64,000 nt of DNA from Streptococcus lutetiensis (GCF_900475675.1 NZ_LS483403.1:1674001-1738000); one strand, 5' to 3'; shown: positions 18,343 to 27,827, counted from the stretch's first letter. Translations and numbers: made by a program. Notes: generated by a model not told the origin, from the letters alone.

Positions 18343-18382
18343 CCTAGCCTTCCTTCTATCTTTTTATTTCTATTTATACTGA

Positions 18383-18889
18383 TTAATCAGTCTCCAAGCT
18401 TATCCAGTAACGCTCAACAGCATCTAAAACATCTTCAAGCTGGCCACCATTGGCTAATATTACCTTATGGCTACCTTCATTGTCATCATGACATGTGACC
18501 AAAGCTTTAGTGATGTTTTTCTTCTTCGCTTCTAACAAACCTAAGCGTAGCTGTTCTTTAGCATATCCTTTACGACGTTCAGATGGACGGATAGAATACC
18601 CAATATGTCCACCTTGCTTCAAAAGATTCTCATTTAAACGTAAGCGCAAATGCAAAAATCCTAAAGCCCTACCATCATCAGAAAAAGATACAAACTGAAC
18701 AGCTGGAACAAAGTTTTCAGGCACATTAATCCCCATCTCACTCAGGCGATTGCTTTCAAGCCAATCCTCGTAATCAAAGTTATCCACATCCCAGAAACCA
18801 CCATCGTGGGCAGACTGGCTCATTTCAAACTCTTTCATCATCTCAATAACGGCTGCTTTATCTGATAATTCAGGTCTTCGTAATTGCAT
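18383..18889 (-). CDS. GNAT family N-acetyltransferase in the nrd operon
   Basis: 168 aa. GNAT fold with the acetyl-CoA loop RPSERRKGYAKEQLRLGLLEA (R/QxxGxA motif) near residues 100-120 and the late segment LVTCHDDNEGSHKVILANGGQLE typical of the family. Substrate unknown. It sits between a 48-aa ORF and nrdG, an arrangement I recall from other streptococcal nrdD operons, suggesting a linked but uncharacterised role under anaerobiosis. Confidence 0.85.
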   Translation of the reverse strand: MQLRRPELSDKAAVIEMMKEFEMSQSAHDGGFWDVDNFDYEDWLESNRLSEMGINVPENFVPAVQFVSFSDDGRALGFLHLRLRLNENLLKQGGHIGYSIRPSERRKGYAKEQLRLGLLEAKKKNITKALVTCHDDNEGSHKVILANGGQLEDVLDAVERYWISLETD

Positions 18890-18900
18890 AAGCTTACCTC

Positions 18901-19047
18901 TTATTTACTTTTTTTCTTCGCTTTTTCCAAAAATTGTGCTTTCAATTCATTGACACGCGCTTTTTTATTACCTTTAGCAGTTGAATGTTTTTCATGAAAA
19001 CGCTCGACTTGTTGCATGCCTTTATAATCTAATTGGTATTTTCCCAC
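18901..19047 (-). CDS. 48-aa basic protein of the nrd operon (GTG start)
   Basis: Short ORF with GTG start at 19047, preceded by GAAAGGAAAAAATC. The product starts MGKYQLDYKGMQQVERFHE and ends in a Lys/Ala-rich helix EKAKKKSK; very basic, no membrane segment. It lies between nrdD and the GNAT gene and stops 12 bases before the GNAT start, fitting co-translation. Function unknown; RNA or nucleotide binding is only a guess from charge. Confidence 0.65.
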   Translation of the reverse strand: MGKYQLDYKGMQQVERFHEKHSTAKGNKKARVNELKAQFLEKAKKKSK

Positions 19048-19087
19048 GATTTTTTCCTTTCTTCAAGTTTTTTATCAATATAATAAA

Positions 19088-19114
19088 GAAGCTGGGACAA
19101 GCGTCTCCAGCTTC
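19088..19114 (-). terminator. Hairpin after nrdD
   Basis: GAAGCTGG / CCAGCTTC, an 8-bp perfect stem with a weak T-rich tail on the minus strand. Its place within the operon suggests partial termination, lowering expression of the three downstream genes relative to nrdD. Confidence 0.55.
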
Positions 19115-19163
19115 AATATGTCATGAAACTGTCTAAACCATAATTATTGGTTAACGAGTCTTA

Positions 19164-21389
19164 TTAACAACTCTTATCTTTGTGCATATGGTAGTCGCCA
19201 GGGTTTTTAATTGTTGATCCATTCATGTGTTTAACACGAGCAGAAATTTCTTTGTGACGACCATTAACCATTGGACGAGCTTGAGGGTTACCAAGGTATC
19301 CACAAGTACGTTTAACAACATCTACTGATTTTGGATCGCTGTTACCACAGTTTGGACAAACAAATCCACGTTCTGTTGGTGTGAAGTCTCCTTCAAAACC
19401 ACATTTATAACAACGGTCGATTGGTGTATTTGTACCAAGGTATCCGACACGTGTATAAGCATAATCCCAAACAGCTTCTAGAGCTTTTGGATTTTGTTGA
19501 AGAACTGGATATTCACAATAATGAATGAATCCACCAGTTGCACCAGCTTCTGGGTAAACTTTTTCAAAGTCCAATTTTTCAAATGGTGTTGGGTTCTTAC
19601 GTACATCATAGTGGAATGAGTTTGTGTAATATTCTTTATCTGTAATATCTTTAACAATACCAAATTTCTTAGTATCAAGACGACAGAAGCGGTCTGTCAA
19701 ACTTTCAGATGGTGTTGAATAGATTGAGAAGTGATAATCGTATTCGTCTGACCATTTAACACAGTAATCTTTCATCTTACGGATAATGTCAACTGTGAAT
19801 TCTTTAGCTTCTGGGTTAGTTTCCCATTCTGGTCCGAAGAAGACTGTACCGACTTCGTAAAGACCGATGTAACCAAGTGATACTGTGGCACGACGGTGAC
19901 GGAAAAGTTCATCAACGTTATCGTATTTACCAAGACGTTTACCAAAAGCACCATATTGGTAAAGGATTGGAGCATTTGCTGGAGTAGCTTCTTTAACGCG
20001 TTCAACACGGTAAACAAGCGCATCTTTACAAATTCCCATACGTTCGTTGAAAAGTTCCCAGAATTTATCCATATCACCATGCGATTCCATAGCAATACGT
20101 GGAAGGTTAACTGTAACAACTCCAAGGTTCATACGGCCTGAGTTCACTTCAACACCATTTTCATCTTTCCATCCTTGAAGAAATGAACGACATCCCATTG
20201 GTGCTTTGAATGAACCAGTCAATTCAACAATTTTATCGTATGAAAGCACATCTGGATACATACGTTTTGTTGCGCATTCCAAAGCTAATTGTTTGATATC
20301 GTAGTTTGGTGTGCCTTCTTCAAGGTTAAGACTACTCTTCAATGTGAAGATAAGTTTAGGGAAGATAGCTGTACGGTGTTCGCTACCAAGACCTTGGATA
20401 CGAATTTTAAGAATAGCTTTTTGAATTTCACGTTCAAACCAGTTTGTACCAAGACCAAAACCAAGTGATGTAAATGGTGTTTGTCCATTTGATGTGAACA
20501 AAGTATTAATTTCATATTCAAGACTTTGCATTGCATCGTAGATATCTTTTTTCGTTTTTGTGCGTGCGTAGTCTTCGCGGCGGTCTTCAGCAACCCATTC
20601 TTCAGCATCTTTTAAGTGCTTTTTGTAGTTGAGTTCAGCATATGGTGCCAAGAATTCATCGATACGGTCTGCTGTACAACCACCGTATTGACTTGACGCA
20701 ACGTTAGCGATGATTTGTGAAATTTGTGCTGTTGCTGTTTGGATTGATTTTGGACTTTCAACTTCAGCATTACCAATCTTAAAGCCGTTACCCAACATTC
20801 CCTTGAAGTCAATCAAACAACAGTTTGTCATTGGAGTATATGGGCTGTAATCAAGATCGTGGAAATGAATATCACCTTTTTGGTGAGCATTAGCAACGTG
20901 AGCTGGCAACATTTTAAGACCGATTGATTTACCAACGATACCTGCAGTCAAGTCACGTTGTGTATTGAAGACTTCACTGTCCTTGTTAGCGTTTTCATTA
21001 ACGACAGTTTGATCTTTGTTCAAAAGTTTATCAATCGAAAAGTTGATATCTGTCGCTTGAGAGCGTGCAAAATCGCGTTTTGTACGATAATTAATATATT
21101 CTTGAGCAATTGCATATTCATTAGCTTCTAAAAGTTCATGCTCAACGATATTTTGAATTTCATAAATTTTGACGTTGTCTTTGAAGCGATCAAAAATTTC
21201 AGCGATGATATTATCTGAAATAGTTTCCAATTTTGCTTCAACAACCGGTGACATTTTTGTCACATTATTGCTTGCTTTAACCAAAGCATTATAAATTTTA
21301 TCTGAATCAAAGTTTACAGAACGTCCATCGCGTTTGATAACTTTTACAGTAGGTTGTGCAGCAATTTTTTCTTTTTCTAATGTAATCAT
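19164..21389 (-). CDS. nrdD: Anaerobic ribonucleoside-triphosphate reductase NrdD
   Basis: 741-aa class III ribonucleotide reductase making dNTPs without oxygen, using formate as reductant in studied members. The N-terminal ATP-cone (about 13-105: VKVIKRDGRSVNFDSDKIYNA) gives allosteric control. The C-terminus has the zinc site CYKCGFEG..CPNCG and the glycyl-radical segment RTCGYLGNPQ with the radical Gly near 697. It ends DKSC. Complete and of family length. First gene of the operon; promoter and a large inverted repeat lie upstream. Confidence 0.97.
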   Translation of the reverse strand: MITLEKEKIAAQPTVKVIKRDGRSVNFDSDKIYNALVKASNNVTKMSPVVEAKLETISDNIIAEIFDRFKDNVKIYEIQNIVEHELLEANEYAIAQEYINYRTKRDFARSQATDINFSIDKLLNKDQTVVNENANKDSEVFNTQRDLTAGIVGKSIGLKMLPAHVANAHQKGDIHFHDLDYSPYTPMTNCCLIDFKGMLGNGFKIGNAEVESPKSIQTATAQISQIIANVASSQYGGCTADRIDEFLAPYAELNYKKHLKDAEEWVAEDRREDYARTKTKKDIYDAMQSLEYEINTLFTSNGQTPFTSLGFGLGTNWFEREIQKAILKIRIQGLGSEHRTAIFPKLIFTLKSSLNLEEGTPNYDIKQLALECATKRMYPDVLSYDKIVELTGSFKAPMGCRSFLQGWKDENGVEVNSGRMNLGVVTVNLPRIAMESHGDMDKFWELFNERMGICKDALVYRVERVKEATPANAPILYQYGAFGKRLGKYDNVDELFRHRRATVSLGYIGLYEVGTVFFGPEWETNPEAKEFTVDIIRKMKDYCVKWSDEYDYHFSIYSTPSESLTDRFCRLDTKKFGIVKDITDKEYYTNSFHYDVRKNPTPFEKLDFEKVYPEAGATGGFIHYCEYPVLQQNPKALEAVWDYAYTRVGYLGTNTPIDRCYKCGFEGDFTPTERGFVCPNCGNSDPKSVDVVKRTCGYLGNPQARPMVNGRHKEISARVKHMNGSTIKNPGDYHMHKDKSC

Positions 21390-21413
21390 ATGAACACTCC
21401 TTCTTACTCGTCT

Positions 21414-21480
21414 ATTATAACACGGGACAAAAAAAAATCAATATCTTGTGGCAGCTTTTTTTGTTGACCACAAGATATTG
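21414..21480 (-). promoter_or_regulatory. nrdD promoter overlapping a terminator / candidate NrdR boxes
   Basis: On the minus strand CAATATCTTGTGG and its exact inverse CCACAAGATATTG (21468-21480 and 21439-21451) form a 13-bp stem with a 16-base loop, followed by T9. This is an excellent terminator for the gene ending at 21490. The same T-tract edge supplies the -35 TTGATT (21436-21441), 16 bases from TATAAT (21414-21419). The arms also resemble NrdR half-sites (acaCwAtATaTwGtgt family). Dual use is inferred. Confidence 0.65.
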
Positions 21481-21489
21481 CGTTTTTCT

Positions 21490-23064
21490 TTATTTTTTAT
21501 GATAGATGGTAAATCCTGTAATACCGCCGATTTGGACCTCTTCATAGTTAGAAGAAAAATTATTTTTAAGTGAATCAGAAATTTTTTGGTCCTTATTGAC
21601 CACAATATATGACCCCATATTTTGTAGCAATTCATCTTCTAAAACTTTTTCATTAGCAGATTTAGCGGTATTCACAACTGGAGATGTAAATTGTGAACTA
21701 CTTGCTAGTTTACTATTGATTCCAATTTTAGATGAGTCGTCCCAAACGTAAACAGTATCATCTTTTGTCGTATTTTTGGCAAGATAAGTTGCAATGATAC
21801 CACGTTCACTATTGGCATTAGCAGATAAAACAGTGTGCACCAAAGGCTGCCCAACACCAAAGACAAGCACTAAAATTGGCAAATAGAAGTGACGTTTAAG
21901 ATATAAACCAAAAATTCCAGCATTGTCTGATGCTTTTCTGCGACGGTGTGATATTTTAGTCAAACTACGTTGATATTGTTCACCCAAAACGATAGCAGTC
22001 AACACCAAACCAAAAGGCAGTGCTGCCAATAAGTTATAGAATTGATAACTTTGTGTAAATAAATCAATCGCAAAGAAGACGATAAAGACTAGTAAAATAA
22101 GCCATTTAGCTACCTTGTCTTCACCTTTGACAACTTTTCCAAATGACACCGCACCAAGTAAAAGCCCTGATGCCAAAGCCAATACAAGTTGGAACAACAA
22201 TGTCAAAATCAAATTACCATCACTTACTGCAAAATTAGTAAATTGGTAAACAATAGCTTGTGTAATATAAGGTGACAATACCTGCGCATTCAAGATAAAG
22301 TATCCAGCTGTGTAAAAGACTAAAATAGTACCGAAAATGATACACAACAATTGGTAAAAACCACGCGCAAAATGTCTTTGTTTCAAATTAAAGACAATAA
22401 TTGTTAGGAAAGAAAGCGCCCAGAACACCAAAGTACGTGGTTCTAGAAGCATAGCTGCAGCGCCCGCAAATCCATATAAAATAAAAGCTTCATCCTTGAT
22501 AATATCAGCAAAATATTTTGTTAAGAACCACAATGAGACCATAACAAAAGGCATTGCAAATTGGATAGGATACAAACCACCAAAACCAAGGGCAACATTA
22601 AGTAGATAAAAAGCCCCACTAAATGCCACTGCCACACGTTGGCTGTTGGTGAAATAGTTAACCAATTTATAGAAATAGGTTCCTGATAAATAGAAAGTAA
22701 CGATTTGAATTGGAACCAACCACAACGTTGAACCAAGGTAATAAGCCAAGGCAATCACTGCATAGTACAAGAAACCACCTGTCGCAAACATATCTGTAAA
22801 TGGAAGATGTCCTTGTGTAAACATTAATCCAATATAAAGATTTTGTGATTGTAGGCTATTTGCCATGTCTGTACACATTGGCACGGCTACTGATAAGCAG
22901 CTCACCAAAACACTCAATAACAAAATATAAAGTTTATGAGGTTGAGGTACTTTTGTTCGTCTAGAAGGTTCTAGATGACTGCTAACTTCACCGATTTTAC
23001 GAGATGAACGACTGTATGATGACACAGCGGTCTGATCTACATTTGCTTGTTCTGATGTATTCAC
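21490..23064 (-). CDS. Polytopic membrane protein, GT-C glycosyltransferase-like
   Basis: 524 aa. A Ser-rich cytoplasmic N-terminus (1-45) is followed by about 11 hydrophobic segments and a soluble C-terminal domain (about 425-524). The first extracytoplasmic loop, CTDMANSLQSQNLYIGLMF..GHLPFTDMFATGG, has acidic residues placed as in GT-C (PMT/ArnT-like) transferases. The tail SERGIIATYLAKNTTKDDTVYVWDD resembles the periplasmic domain of such enzymes. Family membership is inferred from layout only. Transcribed alone, between a 42-aa com-box gene and nrdD. Confidence 0.6.
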   Translation of the reverse strand: MNTSEQANVDQTAVSSYSRSSRKIGEVSSHLEPSRRTKVPQPHKLYILLLSVLVSCLSVAVPMCTDMANSLQSQNLYIGLMFTQGHLPFTDMFATGGFLYYAVIALAYYLGSTLWLVPIQIVTFYLSGTYFYKLVNYFTNSQRVAVAFSGAFYLLNVALGFGGLYPIQFAMPFVMVSLWFLTKYFADIIKDEAFILYGFAGAAAMLLEPRTLVFWALSFLTIIVFNLKQRHFARGFYQLLCIIFGTILVFYTAGYFILNAQVLSPYITQAIVYQFTNFAVSDGNLILTLLFQLVLALASGLLLGAVSFGKVVKGEDKVAKWLILLVFIVFFAIDLFTQSYQFYNLLAALPFGLVLTAIVLGEQYQRSLTKISHRRRKASDNAGIFGLYLKRHFYLPILVLVFGVGQPLVHTVLSANANSERGIIATYLAKNTTKDDTVYVWDDSSKIGINSKLASSSQFTSPVVNTAKSANEKVLEDELLQNMGSYIVVNKDQKISDSLKNNFSSNYEEVQIGGITGFTIYHKK

Positions 23065-23106
23065 TTATTCTCTCCTTGAATTGTCATACTCTAAGTATAA
23101 CAAAAA

Positions 23107-23235
23107 CTAATCATTAGTCAATTTACTAAGGATAGTACAGTAAGCTAAAAGTTCCCTAAAACGGTGATGGCAATTGGATTGGTAGCGTTTTAGGAAATCC
23201 TTTTCTTCTTTACTTAAACGACTATTTTTGTCCAT
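23107..23235 (-). CDS. 42-aa small protein behind a com-box
   Basis: ORF starting MDKNSRLSKEEKDFLKRYQ at 23235 with a strong ribosome site, AAAGGAGGTTATTTTATG. The product is soluble and charged, with a Cys-His-His cluster (SNCHHRFREL) and a second Cys. Upstream lies an exact SigX box, TACGAATA, so it should be switched on during competence. I do not recognise the family. A competence-linked small DNA-binding or regulatory protein is plausible, but nothing in the sequence shows this directly. Confidence 0.65.
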   Translation of the reverse strand: MDKNSRLSKEEKDFLKRYQSNCHHRFRELLAYCTILSKLTND

Positions 23236-23258
23236 AAAATAACCTCCTTTATTTTACT

Positions 23259-23266
23259 TATTCGTA
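23259..23266 (-). promoter_or_regulatory. Com-box (SigX promoter) for the 42-aa gene
   Basis: TACGAATA on the minus strand, identical to the cin-box core recognised by the competence sigma factor SigX/ComX, 24 bases upstream of the start codon and preceded by a T-rich stretch as is usual for this promoter class. Confidence 0.75.
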
Positions 23267-23315
23267 AAATAAAAAAAGCCACTTTTGGGCTTCCTTAGTA
23301 GAGAGTTCAATACTA

Positions 23316-23348
23316 ACAAAAAAGAGGCTAGGAATACTTCTAACCTCT
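23316..23348 (-). terminator. Terminator of the ireB-ruvX-DUF1292 operon
   Basis: Minus-strand stem AGAGGTTAG / CTAGCCTCT (9 bp, one G-U) followed by T6. It separates the operon from the com-box gene downstream. Confidence 0.75.
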
Positions 23349-23360
23349 CATCGTACAAAC

Positions 23361-23678
23361 TTAGTCTTCATCCAAGAAGCTGTTGAAGACTTCTTCAATC
23401 ATATCCCATTCAGCATCTGAATCTTCAGGGATTGGTTGAAGGTCACCTTCAGTACCATCTTCATTTTCAGTGAATGAGTAAGCTTGAATTTCAATTTGAC
23501 CTTGTTCATCTTCTTCAGCACCTGCTGGTATCAAAAGAACATAGTTTTTACCGAATTCTTCGCGACCGTCGATTGTCAAAAGAATTTCAAAAAGAGTTTC
23601 ATTACCTTGTTCGTCCACAAGTGTAATAACTTCATGTTCGTGATCATGGTTATAATCATGGTTATGGTTATGTGCCAT
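23361..23678 (-). CDS. DUF1292 family protein
   Basis: 105-aa acidic cytoplasmic protein of the YrzB/DUF1292 family: [22 protein letters not shown], then Asp/Glu-rich C-terminus. The N-terminus is His-rich ([16 protein letters not shown]), which could bind metal; this tail is variable in the family. Third gene of the widely conserved ireB-ruvX-DUF1292 cluster. Function unknown. Confidence 0.88.
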   Translation of the reverse strand: MAHNHNHDYNHDHEHEVITLVDEQGNETLFEILLTIDGREEFGKNYVLLIPAGAEEDEQGQIEIQAYSFTENEDGTEGDLQPIPEDSDAEWDMIEEVFNSFLDED

Positions 23679-23710
23679 AATATTCTCCTTTAAATGAGTT
23701 AATGATTAGA

Positions 23711-24130
23711 TTAAAACATTCTATCTAAATAATTTTGCAAAATAAGCTGTGCAGCTAATTTGTCGATAACTTTTTTACGTTTACCACGACTAACGTCAGC
23801 CTGTTCTACTAACATACGTTCTGCTTGAACAGTTGTTAAACGTTCATCTTGATAATCCACAGGAATATTGAAAAGTTCTTTAATTTGATCACCGTAAGCC
23901 CTACTTGCTTCTACACGAGGTCCTTCAGTATAGTTCATATTCTTAGGTAAACCAACCACAAACTTATCAACTTTATACTGTTTAACTAACTCTCCAAGTC
24001 TTCCAAAGCCAAACTCGCCAGCTTCTTCATCAATTTTAATAATTTCTACGCCTTGTGCTGTAAAGCCAAGTGGGTCACTAATTGCCACACCAACAGTCTT
24101 CGAGCCGACATCTAGTCCCATGATTCTCAT
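23711..24130 (-). CDS. ruvX: RuvX/YqgF, Holliday junction resolvase-like nuclease
   Basis: 139-aa RNase H-fold protein implicated in pre-16S rRNA 5' processing and Holliday junction resolution. Starts [20 protein letters not shown] with the first catalytic Asp in [22 protein letters not shown] and [13 protein letters not shown] carry further active-site residues. Overlaps the ireB stop by 4 bases (ATGA), so it is coupled to it. Confidence 0.93.
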   Translation of the reverse strand: MRIMGLDVGSKTVGVAISDPLGFTAQGVEIIKIDEEAGEFGFGRLGELVKQYKVDKFVVGLPKNMNYTEGPRVEASRAYGDQIKELFNIPVDYQDERLTTVQAERMLVEQADVSRGKRKKVIDKLAAQLILQNYLDRMF

Positions 24131-24396
24131 TTCAAATCGATTCCATTTCCTTTGAGATAATAGCGGACAAGCTCTTCAACAATTTCGTCACGTTCGTATT
24201 TACGAATCTGATTTCTAGCATCATTGTAACGAGGCACATAAGCAGGGTCACCACTTAGAACATAACCTACAATCTGATTAATTGGGTTATAACCTTTTTC
24301 ATCAAGAGAGCGATAAACCGTTGTTAAAGTTTCACTAATTTCTTTCTTGTTGCTATCGTCTAAATTAAAGCGTACAGTTTCATCTGTAAATCCCAT
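24127..24396 (-). CDS. ireB: IreB family regulatory phosphoprotein
   Basis: 89 aa, DUF965. The N-terminus [14 protein letters not shown] carries Thr at positions 4 and 7, the residues phosphorylated by the PASTA kinase IreK in Enterococcus faecalis. The rest is a helical core ([23 protein letters not shown]). It links cell-envelope stress signalling to cephalosporin tolerance in enterococci; the role in streptococci is less clear. First gene of the cluster. Confidence 0.9.
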   Translation of the reverse strand: MGFTDETVRFNLDDSNKKEISETLTTVYRSLDEKGYNPINQIVGYVLSGDPAYVPRYNDARNQIRKYERDEIVEELVRYYLKGNGIDLK

Positions 24397-24600
24397 ACTT
24401 ACACCTTCTTTCTAAATAGCTGTCACCAATTATTATAGCTTATTCACTAAGATTTAACAAGAATCTGACTTTATTTAACCAAAGTTTATTCAGATTCTTA
24501 ATCATTTTTAGCAAAAGTGGTCAGAAAAGCTGACATAAAGAGAATGTAAACTTTTTCATTTTTACACTTTTTAAGCTTTATTTCATACTAATTAAGAGTT

Positions 24601-24625
24601 AAAAAAAGACACCTAAAGGCATCTT
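24601..24625 (-). terminator. spxA terminator
   Basis: Minus-strand AAGATGCC-TTTA-GGTGTCTT with T7 following; 18 bases past the spxA stop. Confidence 0.8.
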
Positions 24626-24642
24626 TTCTACTATATAATATA

Positions 24643-25041
24643 TTACAAAGCTGCGCGAAGACGAGCTTCAGCATTTTCCACATTACGAATTGAGCGTGGC
24701 AAGAAAGCACGGATATCATCCTCTTTATAACCAACTTGAAGACGTTTATCGTCAATCAAAATTGGGCTTTTTAGGATACGTGGATTAGCTTGGATAAGGT
24801 CGATAACCTCACTTAAACTTAATTCCTCAATATCGCAGTCAAGTGCTTTTGCATAACGGTTTTTAGATGAAACAATACTTTCAATACCGTTTTCTGTTTT
24901 TGTTAATATCGCTAAGATTTCTTCTCGTGATAGTGGTTCTTTTCCTAAATTCTGTTCTTTATAAGGGAGCTGATGAGCGTTGAGCCATGTTTTGGCTTTC
25001 TTACAGCTTGTACAACTTGAAATTGTGTAAATTTTAATCAT
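24643..25041 (-). CDS. spxA: Spx family transcriptional regulator
   Basis: 132 aa, ArsC-like fold. Start MIKIYTISSCTSCKKAKTWL at 25041 places the redox CxxC at residues 10-13; a longer frame to 25053 has no better ribosome site. Spx binds the RNA polymerase alpha C-terminal domain and redirects transcription under thiol stress; streptococci carry two paralogues. Family-conserved region RRILKSPIL-like (NPRILKSPILIDDKRLQVGY) is present. Monocistronic. Confidence 0.92.
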   Translation of the reverse strand: MIKIYTISSCTSCKKAKTWLNAHQLPYKEQNLGKEPLSREEILAILTKTENGIESIVSSKNRYAKALDCDIEELSLSEVIDLIQANPRILKSPILIDDKRLQVGYKEDDIRAFLPRSIRNVENAEARLRAAL

Positions 25042-25196
25042 ATGCACTCTCACTTTCTATCCCATGATAGTTGTATTATAGCACACATACATAATGGAGC
25101 ACATGGGACCTAAGACCTATTTTTTTCGAAAAGTCAATTAAAAAGAGTTATTTTTTTGCAAAAATTAACGACTTTTGAGCCACAAATAACCAAAAA

Positions 25197-25221
25197 AGCC
25201 TGAAACACATCGTTTCAAGCT
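25197..25221 (-). terminator. cinA-recA terminator
   Basis: Minus-strand AGCTTGAAAC / GTTTCAGGCT (one G-U) followed by T6, 18 bases past the recA stop. Confidence 0.75.
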
Positions 25222-25238
25222 TTAAAGTGCTTTCAAAA

Positions 25239-26393
25239 TTATTCTTCAATTTCAATCGTATCATCCAAATCAAGAATAACTTCATCTACATTTTCAGTAG
25301 TTGCTGCTGATTCTTCAGAAAGTTTTGCTGCTTTTTCATCTTCAGTTTCTTCAACAAGTCCATAATGAACACGAACTTTGTGGTCGATTTCATCAAAGAT
25401 TTCTGGGTGATCTGCCAAATATTTCTTAGCATTTTCAGAACCTTGACCAATCTTCTCACCATTGTAAGAGAACCAAGCACCAGCTTTTTTAATGATATCC
25501 AAGTCACTAGCGATTTTAATCAATTCACCAGTACGCGAAATTCCTTCACCATACATGATTTCCACTTCTGCAGTTTTAAATGGTGGAGCGACTTTATTTT
25601 TAACAACTTTGATCTTAGTTTCTTTACCAATGTTGCTATCTTTTTGGTCACCAGTACCTTTAATTTGTGTGTTTCCACGCACATCTAAACGAACTGAAGA
25701 GTAGAACTTAAGGGCACGACCACCAGGTGTAGTTTCTGGGTTACCAAACATAACACCAACTTTTTCACGCAACTGGTTGATAAAGATAGCAATTGTTTTT
25801 GTTTTATTGATAGATGCTGATAACTTGCGCATAGCTTGACTCATCATACGAGCTTGCAAACCAACGTGGTTATCACCAATATCACCATCGATTTCGGCAC
25901 GTGGAACAAGGGCGGCAACAGAGTCGACAACAACAAGGTCAACAGCACCTGAATCGATCAATTTTCCAGCGATTTCAAGACCTTGTTCTCCTGAGTCAGG
26001 TTGTGACAAAAGAAGTTCATCAATATTAACACCAAGGGCCGCTGCATAAGCTGGGTCAAGGGCGTGTTCAGCATCGATAAAGGCTGCGATACCGCCTTCT
26101 TTTTGGGCTTGTGCTACAGCATGAAGGGCAACCGTTGTTTTACCTGAACTTTCAGGACCGTAGATTTCAATGATACGCCCTTTAGGGTAACCACCTGCAC
26201 CAAGAGCGATATCAAGAGCCAAACTACCTGAGCTCATCACTTGAACTTTTTGTTCAGCGCGTTCACCAAGGCGCATAACAGCTCCCTTACCAAAATCTTT
26301 TTCAATTAGTTTCAAAGCATCATCAAGTGCTTTTTTACGCTCATCACCGAATTTCTTCGTGATAGCTTCTGTTTTCTTTGTCTTTTTAGCCAA
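25239..26393 (-). CDS. recA: RecA recombinase
   Basis: 384 aa. The start is a TTG at 26393 ([20 protein letters not shown]), with AAAGGG 8 bases upstream; the frame runs on upstream but into cinA sequence. Walker [10 protein letters not shown], Walker [11 protein letters not shown], and the DNA-binding L2 region are intact; acidic C-terminal tail. It forms the recombination filament in repair and transformation. It follows cinA by 46 bases and shares its com-box, so it is induced in competence; a basal promoter may lie inside cinA. Confidence 0.97.
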   Translation of the reverse strand: MAKKTKKTEAITKKFGDERKKALDDALKLIEKDFGKGAVMRLGERAEQKVQVMSSGSLALDIALGAGGYPKGRIIEIYGPESSGKTTVALHAVAQAQKEGGIAAFIDAEHALDPAYAAALGVNIDELLLSQPDSGEQGLEIAGKLIDSGAVDLVVVDSVAALVPRAEIDGDIGDNHVGLQARMMSQAMRKLSASINKTKTIAIFINQLREKVGVMFGNPETTPGGRALKFYSSVRLDVRGNTQIKGTGDQKDSNIGKETKIKVVKNKVAPPFKTAEVEIMYGEGISRTGELIKIASDLDIIKKAGAWFSYNGEKIGQGSENAKKYLADHPEIFDEIDHKVRVHYGLVEETEDEKAAKLSEESAATTENVDEVILDLDDTIEIEE

Positions 26394-26439
26394 ATTTTTC
26401 CCTTTCTGTTTGTTCAAACTAGCTCTATTATAGCAGAAT

Positions 26440-27699
26440 TTAATCCTGTAATAAAGCTTGACGTACCAAGTTAAAAGCATACAAACATGCAATATGACGC
26501 ACGTCTGAACGTCTTCGTCCACCTATGAGAACACGAATAGAATGAACTTTTTCTCTAGTAGCAATACCAATGAAAACTGTTCCTGCTGGGTGACCTTCTA
26601 AGCTATCTGGTCCTGCAACTCCTGTCAATCCAATCCCAAAATCAGCATCTGTTAACTTGCGAGATTGCTCAGCCATTTTCTCAGCTGTAAAGTGACTAAC
26701 AACCCCGTGTTCTTGCAACTTTTCTAATGGAATCTGAAGCATTTTTGATTTTTCTTCAATGCTATAAGTCACAAAACCACCATTAAAGACTGATGAAGAG
26801 CCTGAGAAGTCTGCAATACTTGATTGAAACAGCCCTGCTGTTAAACTTTCTGCAGCTGTAATGGTCTTGTGTTTTTTCTTAAGCAAATCAAAAACAACAC
26901 GCGCCATACTATTGTCATCACCGTAACCATAAAGCAAATTCTCAAGCGGAATGCTATTTAAAGTCTTCTTAGAAAGAATTTTTTGCTCTAGCTGGTCTAG
27001 TTTTTCCTTAGCTGATTCAATGTCGTCTGCTTTCGTTGACAAACGCAGCGTTACTTCACCTGTCTTAGCATATGGCGCAATGGTTGGATCAGTTTGGTTG
27101 TCAATCAAATCTGATAAAACAGTTACCAGTTGGCTTTCTCCAATGCCAAAGAAACGCAAAACACGTGAATAAAGTTGCTTATGGTCGCTAGATAACAAAG
27201 GCACTAAATAATCCCAGACCATGGGCTTAAGCTCACTTGGTGGGCCAGGAAGAACAACATAAGTGACGCCGTCAACTTCAATCACTCCACCTACAGCCAA
27301 ACCAGTGCTATTTTGCAAAGGAGTTGAACCTTCAATCAGTTGAGCTTGGCGTTCATTGTTAGCTGTTCTTGTAAATTGAGGACGTGTCGCAAAGAACTCA
27401 TTTAGACGTTTACTTGCCTGTTCATCAAAGACCAGGTTACGCCCTAAATATTTTGCTAAGGTTTGCTTTGTCAAATCATCCTCAGTTGGTCCTAAACCAC
27501 CACAGAGAACAACTAAATCGCTACGCTTATTTGCCAAATCAATGATAGACAAAAGACGCTCTTCATTGTCCCCAACAGCTGTTTGGAAAAAAACATCAAT
27601 CCCTAACTTGGCAAATTCTTCAGATAAAAATTGCGCATTGGTATTTGTGATTTGTCCTGTTAAAATCTCTGTTCCTACAGCGATAATCTCAGCTTTCAT
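26440..27699 (-). CDS. cinA: CinA, competence/damage-inducible protein
   Basis: 419 aa. Start [21 protein letters not shown] at 27699, 5 bases after AGGTGG; an in-frame GTG at 27708 is less well placed. The N-terminal MoaB/COG1058 domain (1-250; [21 protein letters not shown]) is joined to a C-terminal amidohydrolase domain ([21 protein letters not shown]). In pneumococcus CinA brings RecA to the membrane during transformation. Upstream com-box; recA follows. Confidence 0.95.
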   Translation of the reverse strand: MKAEIIAVGTEILTGQITNTNAQFLSEEFAKLGIDVFFQTAVGDNEERLLSIIDLANKRSDLVVLCGGLGPTEDDLTKQTLAKYLGRNLVFDEQASKRLNEFFATRPQFTRTANNERQAQLIEGSTPLQNSTGLAVGGVIEVDGVTYVVLPGPPSELKPMVWDYLVPLLSSDHKQLYSRVLRFFGIGESQLVTVLSDLIDNQTDPTIAPYAKTGEVTLRLSTKADDIESAKEKLDQLEQKILSKKTLNSIPLENLLYGYGDDNSMARVVFDLLKKKHKTITAAESLTAGLFQSSIADFSGSSSVFNGGFVTYSIEEKSKMLQIPLEKLQEHGVVSHFTAEKMAEQSRKLTDADFGIGLTGVAGPDSLEGHPAGTVFIGIATREKVHSIRVLIGGRRRSDVRHIACLYAFNLVRQALLQD

Positions 27700-27717
27700 A
27701 ATTGCCACCTACTTATC

Positions 27718-27725
27718 TATTCGTA
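27718..27725 (-). promoter_or_regulatory. Com-box (SigX promoter) for cinA-recA
   Basis: Exact TACGAATA on the minus strand, 18 bases upstream of the cinA start, in a T/A-rich context. cinA-recA is a core member of the streptococcal SigX regulon, so site and target agree. Confidence 0.88.
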
Positions 27726-27780
27726 ATTTAGTTTTATTCTATCAAAAAATACTGAAAATTAATGACTTTTTGCAAAAAAT

Positions 27781-27808
27781 GACAGCCTAACTACAGAAAA
27801 AGGCTGTC
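27781..27808 (-). terminator. Terminator after the MFS remnant
   Basis: GACAGCCT / AGGCTGTC perfect 8-bp stem followed on the minus strand by T6; it insulates the com-box promoter. Confidence 0.75.
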
Positions 27809-27827
27809 AATAATCTTTACAAGCTTG

